Below are positions 54,973-64,000 of a stretch of 64,000 bases of DNA, in pieces. The position numbers and the translations under genes are program-made. Source of the DNA: Epiperipatus broadwayi (Eukaryota > Onychophora > Udeonychophora > Euonychophora > Peripatidae); assembly GCA_028023455.1 (NCBI GenBank), contig JAQFVV010012476.1:3967555-4031554 (forward strand), in the 5' to 3' direction. Position 1 is the stretch's first letter. Every line of letters begins with the position of its first letter. Under the pieces are notes generated by a model, which did not search any database, had not been told where the DNA came from, and was given only the letters and a program-made list of their open reading frames with translations.

Positions 54973-55149
54973 CTCTCTTGAGACATTTAAGATATTACTT
55001 GCAGAATGATGAGAAAGATTTTATTCTTTCACTGGATTTAAATCCATTAACAACTGTGTTTGAAGTAAAAGAAGACCTTTTTTTAATTCAATAAACCTCA
55101 ACAAAGGAGCTAGTAGAGAAAACTTGTTTAGTATCGGGAGGATTTCCAA

Positions 55150-55280
55150 ATAATAATAATTGACAATTTCCTGTCAACATCAAAAGTTGAAATTATCTCT
55201 GTTTATCTGGATATAATCTTCTTATGTCTATTCTTTATTATACTAACAATTCATGCTATATTTAATTCAACATATATATA
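55150..55280. repeat. Direct repeat, second copy (pairs with 54838-54972)
   Basis: Diverged copy of the upstream block, same orientation. Confidence 0.75.
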
Positions 55281-56896
55281 AGTAACATATAAAATTCCTT
55301 CATTACATTGTAATTTGGTTACAAGAATACCTGAAGCCATTGATAATAATGAACCCTATGTAATAAATGTGTTTAGCATATATACATATCTACAATATAG
55401 CTTAATTTTTAGAATGTGCACATTTAAACAACAAAAATAACTTAACAAAAAATAAAATACTGAACATATGGCAAAGTATGATACAATAAGAAATCTAAAG
55501 AGAAAGAGAGAAAGCAACCACTTAATTAATAGTGCAAAACCATTCAATGGCTCATTGGCATTATAATAAATTCATAAATTGAATGATGTTTTTGCTCAGA
55601 ATTTCATAAATAATGATAGATCTGGGACATGATTGATGGATATCGAATCCCAGAGTTTGCCATTCTGCTACTGTACCAAATTATATATAACATTAGATTA
55701 ATGATGATACTTATTTAGATAGTCATTTATGTAAAATTATAAATAAATAAAAATAACTTTCTTACTTAAAACCTGGTTAGTGAATATGTATATATCGAAT
55801 TTTCATTATCATTGTTTATTTGCTTATTCAAAAATAATTATGTTATATTAAGCCTTAGACAATATAATAAAGTACATCTGTGCAGTTTACAGTACTGATA
55901 GAATGATGAATTAAATGTTCCAGGATCGATTCTCAAGTGAATATACATGAATAAAAGGGGACAAAATAATTTGCACTAAGTGATTGAAACTATTAAATGC
56001 TCAGCCTACCGCTAGAGTGCTCGAACGTCACGTGATCTTCCAAACTACTATTAAGTATACAAATATTTATTAATAATTAAGCGTACATATAATGATTTTT
56101 ATTTAGTGACACAATAATCTCTACTTGTAAGCATTCAACTTCTACTCATAAACCAAAATCAACTTTCACAGATATATTTTAAACGTACTGTTGAAATATA
56201 GTGTATATGCGTGTGTGAATATACGACAATAACATTTCTAAATTGTTTTTCACCAAAAAACTGAATAAAATAAACAAAAGAAAATATTCACTTTCACTCT
56301 AAATCTCACTTCTATTTTGTTAATATCTAATTTTATTATTATAAGTTGTTTTTTTTAATATCGGAAGATTTTCTTCTTTTTTTTTTATTAAATAAGACAA
56401 GTTTATAAAATCTTAATTTACTTAAAATAACAATAATACGCGCAGTTTCAATAATAGAATGACTTCGAAATAATCTGTTTTCCTCTCCCTTAATATTATA
56501 ATCGTATTGCTTTTTAAAACCACGAATTGAAGTTTCATTATTATTTAAAATTTCTAAATCAGATTTAATAAAATATAATAGGGTGTTTACTTACATTTTT
56601 GGCCTGGTAAAAAATACATAGCTATAATGTTTGCGAAATTATTATAAATAAATACTATCCAACAACGGATGGAGATTGATTTTCTCAAAAGTTACATCTA
56701 TACCACATATTTTGCATCAGCTGATTTTAAATGAAGAAAATTTTCTTATTAATCTTTGCAGGATTGGCTTGGGAAACGTCAACGAAACCTGTGATCTTTT
56801 GATAATGTAGTGTTTCATTCTTTTATAATTAATATAGTGTTTTTTTTTTTTTTTTGCCAAATCATATTATATTTGAGGTAATAGAACAAAACAATA
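55281..56896. other. AT-rich stretch, nothing firm
   Basis: A B-box-like CAGGATCGATTCTCAAG near 55921 hints at another old tRNA-derived SINE, but no A box or tail could be matched. A T-run lies at 56840-56856. Confidence 0.4.
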
Positions 56897-57696
56897 GTCT
56901 AGAACTGGGGTGGACAATTGTTTTGGCTCGAGGGTTACTTTGTGGAAGCGGAGAGCCGCATCTTTTAAAATGATTGCATTCTTTAATTAACATTGCATTT
57001 CAGAAAAGGTATAAGTTATACCATAAAAATCAATAAATATAAATTAAATAAACTATACTGCTTAATAAACTCACCATCCAAAAGAGGCTTGTTGGGTTTA
57101 GCAAGGTTGTAGGCAACCATGCATGAAATTTGCTTCTGTAGCATTATTTTGAAGTGTTGATTGCTTTGCATATAATGTTTATTGCTTCTTCAGCCTTTTC
57201 ACACATTCCACAGATTTTATTTTGCGTTCTTCCTTGGAAAGTTTGCAGCTAAATTCGTTATGTTTTGTTTCATGGTGTCGTTTCAGATTGTACTCCTTAA
57301 ATACTGTTATCATTTCATGACACAATAAACACACTGCTTTATTTCCTGTTTTACCAAGGAAATAATTGTTTGTCCATTCTTCATTAAACAAATGACATTC
57401 ATCACTGCTTTTACATTTTTTTGGAGGGTTCATGGTGTCACCAAAGTTGGAAATTTATATATTTACTGTTGCAAAGACAAAATTGAAATTAACCAGATCA
57501 ACCGAAAAAGCACTGAATATCATATCTACACTGTGCATGTGTATTGATGTGGCCATCCTAGTGGAAAATGGGAGATAAATCTTAAGTTGCACACAGAAAG
57601 GAAATCTCAGTTTTGACTGTCTTGGAGGGCCACAAAAAACTCTTACCAGGCCATATGTGGCCCACAAGCATCTATTTGCCTACCCCTGGTCTGGAA
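56897..57696 (-). mobile_element. hAT-superfamily element, internally deleted, with 8-bp target duplication
   Basis: Element 56905-57688 (784 bp). Ends: CTGGGGTGGACAATTG on the left and the inverse of CAGGGGTAGGCAAATA on the right, the familiar hAT (Charlie-like) terminus, with subterminal GGGCCACA-type sequence. Flanks GTCTAGAA (56897-56904) and GTCTGGAA (57689-57696) are an 8-bp duplication with one mismatch. Inside, on the minus strand, only the N-terminal part of a transposase remains, so the copy is non-autonomous. Confidence 0.88.
57179..57433 (-). pseudogene. hAT transposase, N-terminal zinc-finger fragment
   Basis: The 84-residue frame starts at ATG 57433 and has 'EEWTNNYFLGKTGNKAVCLL' then CHEMITVFKEYNLKRHHETKH. 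This is a C-x2-C ... H-x4-H finger followed by a Lys-rich stretch. It matches the N-terminal finger of hAT-derived proteins of the GTF2IRD2/ZBED5-like group ('W...Y.F....GK.VCL.C.....FKEYN..RH..TKH'). Beyond its stop, another minus-strand frame at about 57040-57170 reads 'MVAYNLAKPNKPLLDGEF', the next conserved block of that family, so one frameshift lies between. The catalytic RNase-H-like domain is deleted. Confidence 0.8.
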
Positions 57697-58859
57697 CTTT
57701 TAGTTTTTGAGCATAACCCTTCACCATTGTATTAAACTTCAAAGGGATATTTTATGATATAGACTTATATTTAAGATGCTAGATAAAGTTATGTTAAATG
57801 ATGATAAGAAATAGCAAATTACCTCTGGTAATCTTGGATTGCTAGTTAATCAAATCTATAAATCCTAACTGCCATAGTCAGATGGATAGAAAAAAGAATA
57901 ATGTATAATAGTCTTTATATACAAATTTTGATAAAAAAAATTAAAGTGGAAGTTACTGTAAGCCCCAGCAACATATATATAAACTAATGCAACCCCCTCA
58001 TTAATTGGAAAAGAACAGAGTATGGACTTAACTGTTCTTTAGCTATGATGATATTTATTTAAACATTCAATTTATTAACATGTTACAACACAGGGCTAAA
58101 ATTTGCATGTTAACATGTTCTCAGTATGACCATAAACCATTCTGAAATAACGATAAACAAGCAGAGGACAGAGGATACACTTATATTGAACACCTGCTAA
58201 TATTAAATTGTTTAGTGACTTAAAACCAGTTTGTGATCATACTAAAATCATATTATTATACAGATTTTGCACAGTGAGTTGCAGCATATCAATAAATTGA
58301 ATGCTTAAATATCAGTTATAAAACAGGTGGATTCTCTCTTTTTTTCTTTATTAACAGATTTGTATTAGTTTATACACAGCTCACTGGGGGCTTATATTAT
58401 CTTGGTATGCATCAGTTTATACATCGCTCATCTGGAGATTTATAGAGACTTCTGCTTTAATTTCATTTATGTTAATTTATGATTATTTATATTGATAAAG
58501 AGAATTTAGTTATATATTTTAATTGTGTGTTGAACTAAACAAGAAATTTCAAATTTCTTTGGTTTACTATCACCTTCCCTGAAAATTTACCATATTAGGT
58601 AATAAGTTATTTATTTATCTAGCAATGTGTTTTTAATTTGTAACAACAATTAGGGAATCACCTCTCCTATCCATGTGCTGTACAGATTTAAGCACTTAAG
58701 GAATACTCTCCTTTCCAAATACAAGATAAAGTCTTTTGAAAAGAGAATATGATTACACCCTATCTTTTTAACCTAAACATCATATGTGTAGGCAAATGTT
58801 ACGCTTTTAGAAATGAGTGTGTAAAGATCTCAATTAATCATTTTTAATATATGTTTAAT
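57697..58859. other. AT-rich stretch, nothing recognised
   Basis: No supported feature. Confidence 0.5.
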
Positions 58860-59318
58860 ATTACATCTAATAAACATCACATGACCACAAGCCAGAAAAT
58901 AGTATGGGGATATTAGATGAGTAGGCACTAGATGGGGATTTTATGCACAAGCCTTCTAGCATTCATTGATTACTCTAGCTTGCTGTGTGTGGCAATATAT
59001 ATATATAGTGAGTTTTGCCTGTTTTAACAACAGTCGTACACAAGCATAAGAGGAGATGGTCATGTGATGTTTATTGGCTTATAACCAATCCTGCCTAATA
59101 GGATAGTCGTGGCTATGGTTATTAAAGAACCAAAGACACCAAAATGTATGGGGACTGAACTGGGTTTAGACCCATATGACTATATAAGCTAAAGGGCTTG
59201 GATTGAAAACATTAAGGTGTTTTCAGTTTAAGACTCATAGTTTTGTAGTTAAATGGAGATAAAAGGTGGCTGCTGGAGGGTTGCATTAGATCCTAAGATC
59301 TAGATGCAGTGCTCTCAG

Positions 59319-59376
59319 ATCCAAGGCTCCTCACTGATGAAGCCACAAGCCAGAAACTAGTCTGGGAATGTTGGAT
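59319..59376 (+). ncRNA. Type I hammerhead ribozyme-like motif (copy 4)
   Basis: ATCCAA, GGC, TCCTCA, CTGATGA (59334-59340), stem II (one G fewer than other copies), GAAAC (59353-59357), TA, GTC (59360-59362), TGGGAA, TG, TTGGAT. The outer stem I (ATCCAA/TTGGAT) pairs perfectly. The inner stem has been weakened by changes in TGAGGA. Predicted cleavage is after 59362. Confidence 0.65.
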
Positions 59377-59450
59377 GAGTAGGCACTAGATGGGGATTTT
59401 ATGCACAAGCCTTCTGGCATTCATTGATTACTCTAGCTGGCTGTGTGTGG

Positions 59451-59554
<104 letters not shown>

Positions 59555-59583
59555 TGAGTTTTGCCTGCTTATTACATCTAATA

Positions 59584-59862
59584 CTGGCATGCAGTAAATT
59601 GTAAATATTCCACAAACATCAATTATTGAGACGTAGTGAATGAAATTAAAAGTGATTAATTGAGATCTTCATGTTTGCATTTCTAAATGCGTAAGAATTG
59701 CCTATGCATATACACTTAGGTAAAAAGGTTAAGATGGATACATCTTATCTTTTCAAACAGTAATGTTAGTGAAATTAAAAGGATAAGTTAATGTATCATT
59801 AGATAAACTGTAAAAATTTATGTCAATTAACGTACTTTAGAAATCATATTATTTATATATAT
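59584..59862. other. AT-rich spacer
   Basis: Nothing recognised. Confidence 0.5.
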
Positions 59863-62800
59863 TGTACCCTTACTTCTCGATGTATAATATAGTTTGAAAT
59901 ACGACTAGCTCAATTAAAATTATAATGCTTAATTAAAATTTGCATATCTATTTTTAATTAAATTTATTGTCAATTATCAAATTCAATATATTCCTATAGT
60001 ATGTACTAATTAAATAAGTATTTATTAAAAATCATGAGACTGTAAAGTAAAGTTACAAAGCAATAAGTAGATTTACATTGAGTCAATATCTCCCAAGACA
60101 TTGTCTCAATGGCATAAGAATACTGTCACCTCCTTATTAACTTACTACTACCTCTACAGTATTCTTATGGCTTTTAAATAAAATAAATTATCTTTAATAA
60201 TAATAAAAATAAATAAATCTTAACTTTTAATTTTTAAAATATAATTAAACAATCTCAGGTTCTTCTAATTATCTTAAAGTAATGATAATTCATGTAAATA
60301 AGTATGATAAGGGATTTTATATCAAACCTAAATACACCTAACTTATTCTAATAATCATAATACTCACTACTAGTCTTAAGGTATAACTTAATCCTATCTA
60401 TTTCTGTTATATTATTAAGTATTCAATAAATAAATAATCATATGTATATCTTTTATTTTCATATAGTATCTTAATTTCGGAATAGATTAAAATCTTGCAA
60501 CTTAATAATCCGTGGCAATAAATAATATGGTATTCTTATATTATGCCTTATAATTACTCTATGACCATTGTAATATTATATGTTAATATCAATCAATTCT
60601 TATAAAATGATATCAAGAAAATATTGTGTTTATTTCTAAATAATAATAATAATTCATATTGTGCAAATATTATGTTTATTCAAATTATCTGCTGTCAAAT
60701 GCTGTGGTGCAAAATAATGAACTCGACACACTTTTTAAAACAAATTAAACAAATTTATTTACATTAACTTCAACTAAGAATTTATTTACAATATTTACAG
60801 TTCAAATTATGAAAACAAAGAAAATAAAAATAAAAATAATAATACAATATGTTTACACTGTTATTAACTCATACTCCCAATAAGTAATTATACATTCTTT
60901 AAAATGCTATACTAATAACATTGAAGAATGTTTTCAAAAAAACTTAGACTTTAAACAAATATTAGTGAACTTCAATTATTACACAGAAAAATTTATGTAA
61001 ATTAATATTTATGTAGCATATGTAAACAATTAAACTTTACTAATTAAATTGCTACATCACTTAAGTATTACTGTTACTTATTTCATCATGTACTAGTATG
61101 TGTTCACTTTACTATTAATACTACTTTAATATCATACATGTAGAAACTAATGTATCTTTGTAATGTAATAAAATAACTGATTATAATTTATATTTCATTT
61201 AATACAATTCATGTTACATGTTTTATCAAATATGCATTACATATATGTACTGTTAAAAATAATAATATTTAAATTATTAATCAATTTCAAACTCATAAAG
61301 TATTATATTAGATAAATTCTATGATTCTTTTCTATGTGAAATTATTACTTTACTTTATGTGTTATACTACTCCTTAATGAATTTCTATCTACAAAACATC
61401 CTCTAAACTTATTTAAACTTTCCGGAAAAACAATCATCAACTTTTAATAAATACTAATTATCCAAAACTGTTTATACTTCATCATATATATTCGGTAAAT
61501 CTTTAATTCAAAATAAACTTCTACATAAACTTAACTTAACTTATCCAATAAAATAAAAAAAAAATATAGACTTTGAGATCTCTTCCTAACTTGAAATAAA
61601 ATAATTACTTGTATGAATAATAAATATAATTCTAATACTCCAACATAATAATAATAAAAATAAAAATCAAAATTTATTTACGAAAGAATCATATAATTAT
61701 TTCTAAGCTTCTTATGTAATGTTGTATCGTATTTATATCATAAATTCAAATTATGCATATTTAAATAAAACTGTTACTGCCAATATAATGTGTGTGTATT
61801 TTTAAAATATTTATACATTCATCCAACAATAACATCTCAGTTGGTTGATCTAAAGAAAAACATGTCAAATATATTAAAATTATTATAATTATACAATTTT
61901 TTACCATAAATAATGATTTAATGTACAATCCATCTTCCAATATTCTTCGGAATTACAGCTTCATAGAATAAATCACATTTACACTCGCAATTATTCTTTA
62001 ACATATTACGTTTTATATTAATTATAAAATAAACTTATGCAATTAATTATTATATTACTTTAGTTATTATTTTAAGAAATGTACCTATCTTATTTTTAAT
62101 AGATTAATACTATTTAACTTTTATATTAGATAAATAAAACAAAATTCATATTACATAATTCCAGCGATGTTTCCTTTTCACCATAAAGTTCTTTAATCGT
62201 AGGCACATATTCACTAGAACACCATTTCCTGTTTCCGGTCCACCACGTGTTTTTTAAAAGTTTATGAAAAACGAAAACGTTCTTTTAAAACCAAAACAAA
62301 AGTTAATAAAATTAAAATAGTTTATCTGATCCGGATGCAGTTCTTTAAAGAATATTATTTAAAAGTTATTATTTTAAATTAGTCTATAGTTTATGAAAAA
62401 TTATCATTTAATTATTTTAAATTGAATGGGACGTCCACATATTTCTTGCGCATTTCTTAACAAAAAACATCCAGGTAAGAATAATCTTCTTTATCTATAA
62501 ACGACCCGCGTTTAAATTATTTCAATATAATAATTTTATTATATTAAGATTTTTAGCTAATTATATTTCAATTGACTTGCTTTTAAAATTATCAACATTC
62601 AGTCTTTAAAATATAAAGACTTAACAAGGCAAGCATTTAAAGCTACTTTCATTTCTAATATCTTTACTTAAGATATATATTCAAATTTATAGCTTGCAAA
62701 AATACTTTCTTCATAAAGAAGTATTTTATTCTTTAAAATATCTATTTTCTAATAGTCACTAGTAATTAGCTTTTAAAATTATATACTGTCCAAAATACTA

Positions 62801-64000
62801 CTTTTCTCCATCTCGTAATTTTCCGAACTAATCCAGCGTTTGTCATATTTCTAAGGTAAAGTTTCCGATATATTTTCACTATATATGATGTTCCCATGAC
62901 TATTTGCTTGTAAATTGAGCTTAATATAGAGACGATCGATAGGGAAAACTAAATTAACACTGCAGGTCTATCATTTAAAATTTTTATAAATTATTTACAA
63001 TGACACTCTTATAATTTTAAAAAAATGATTTTAGAGCGTCTATAAATTTAATTAGCTATTTTTCTAATAGCACAATTAACTTGAAAAATCAATCACGAAG
63101 TCCTCTCTTAACAATTGAACTGAGCTTTTATACCGGAAGAAACTTCCCATTTGATTGGTAGATTAAACAATCAACTTTGCTGGCTTATTTACATATTTAC
63201 CAACAACACAAAATCAAAAATAAATAATGACTTATTTAATATTTAATATTTATTACATTATTAAATTTCTAAAATAATCTTTATCATATATTTAAATCTA
63301 TTAAACATTTTTTTAAAAAAATATTCTCTTACTTGATTTTAATTTTAACTTTTATAAAATTATTTTTAAATAAACTAAGTATTTTTTTATACGTTATATT
63401 TTTAAAACAATATTTTAAAATCAGATTTAATATTCTACATTAATTTATCTTTATTTTTATCTCGTGATAACTCACGTATTATTTATAAATTTTACAACAT
63501 GATTTTTAAAATAGTTTTGCAACTTTGCTAAATAACTTCCAAGCATGTTTGTGTATATTTACTTAACATCTGTTTTTTTATAACACAAGAAACGCTTCTC
63601 ATCGTCTAAAAATAAACTAACAATTGCATTTTTTAAAATAAATATTTTTTAAATAAATAAGATATTATAATAGATTTTAAAATAATTATCCAATACTATT
63701 AAAATCAAATATTAGTCTTTTATTTAAGTACTTACAATAATTAAAATATTTATATTCTTTTATAATATTATTTTATCAACAATAAACATATACATTTAAT
63801 TTTAATTTGTCTTTTAAATACTTTAGCTTTAAACACCTATTTATTAAATATATTAATGCAGTATTGATTATGGCCATTTTCCAACTATATATTATAATCA
63901 TCATCATTTAAAATGTCTCTCTCAATATCAGCACAATTTCACATATCAAATACTCATAGATTGCTTTAATTAAACCTTTTTGAAATATTACCATAAGCAA
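59863..64000. mobile_element. Large noncoding repeat with TGTACCCT end, copy 2 (runs off the window)
   Basis: Begins TGTACCCTTACTTCTCG after an AT-rich flank, parallel to 39111. Blocks shared with copy 1 in the same order include 'AATCATGAGACTGTAAAGT', 'AATGGCATAAGAATACTG', 'TAAGTATGATAAGGGATTTT', 'CTCGACACACTTTTTAAAAC', 'TTTGATTGGTAGATTAAACA' and 'GATTATGGCCATTTTCC'. In the middle (about 61.5-62.9 kb) the two copies are hard to align. The right end with AGGGTACA should lie shortly beyond 64000. No coding region was recognised. Confidence 0.6.

Noticed and set aside
55910-55960. A further tRNA-derived SINE
   Set aside because: Only a B-box-like string was seen, with no A box, tail, duplication or second copy to align.

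Overview
The window looks like AT-rich nuclear DNA from an invertebrate animal. No host gene was recognised, and no prokaryotic gene layout is present. What can be read is almost entirely transposable elements in various stages of decay: Penelope-like elements, several non-LTR (LINE) families, tRNA-derived SINEs, a Ty3/gypsy LTR element, a Merlin DNA transposon, a hAT fragment, foldback elements, tandem repeats and microsatellites. This mix is typical of metazoans. The species cannot be named from the sequence alone.

Layout. 0-10 kb: a 59-bp minisatellite, minus-strand LINE tails of two families (about 1.3, 4.1, 5.3 and 6.8 kb), three short SINEs built on a tRNA-Gly body (6.6, 7.3 and 9.3 kb), and an unidentified coiled-coil coding remnant broken by one of those SINEs. 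10-20 kb: foldback elements, further SINE-like repeats and a LINE tail (15.5-16.1 kb). 20-32 kb: two more LINE copies of that family, hAT-like fragments, a decayed Penelope-like element (25.1-26.0 kb) and a tandem array of roughly 500-bp units. 32.7-34.7 kb: a long tetranucleotide repeat next to two head-to-head copies of another Penelope-like element, each with GIY-YIG nuclease remains. 39.1-49.1 kb: a roughly 4.6-kb noncoding repeat ending TGTACCCT...AGGGTACA, with a 5.4-kb gypsy element (two LTRs, gag, broken pol, 5-bp target duplication CTTCC) nested in it. A second copy of the 4.6-kb repeat runs from 59.86 kb off the right edge. 51.5-53.8 kb: a complete but inactivated Merlin transposon. 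56.9-57.7 kb: an internally deleted hAT element.

The most interesting system is a dispersed repeat family (12.5, 19.8, 49.35-50.5 and 58.9-59.6 kb). Its copies carry a motif with the layout of a type I hammerhead ribozyme: core CTGATGA, a short stem II, GAAAC, a minimal stem III and a GTC cleavage site. The flanks form a two-part stem I, and its pairing survives several base changes. Two ribozyme sites lie about 458 bp apart in one copy. That copy has a 13-bp target duplication, and another has a 10-bp duplication. This is the architecture of retrozymes, non-autonomous circular-RNA retroelements thought to be moved by Penelope-like elements, which are also present here. All coordinates, alignments and foldings were made by eye.
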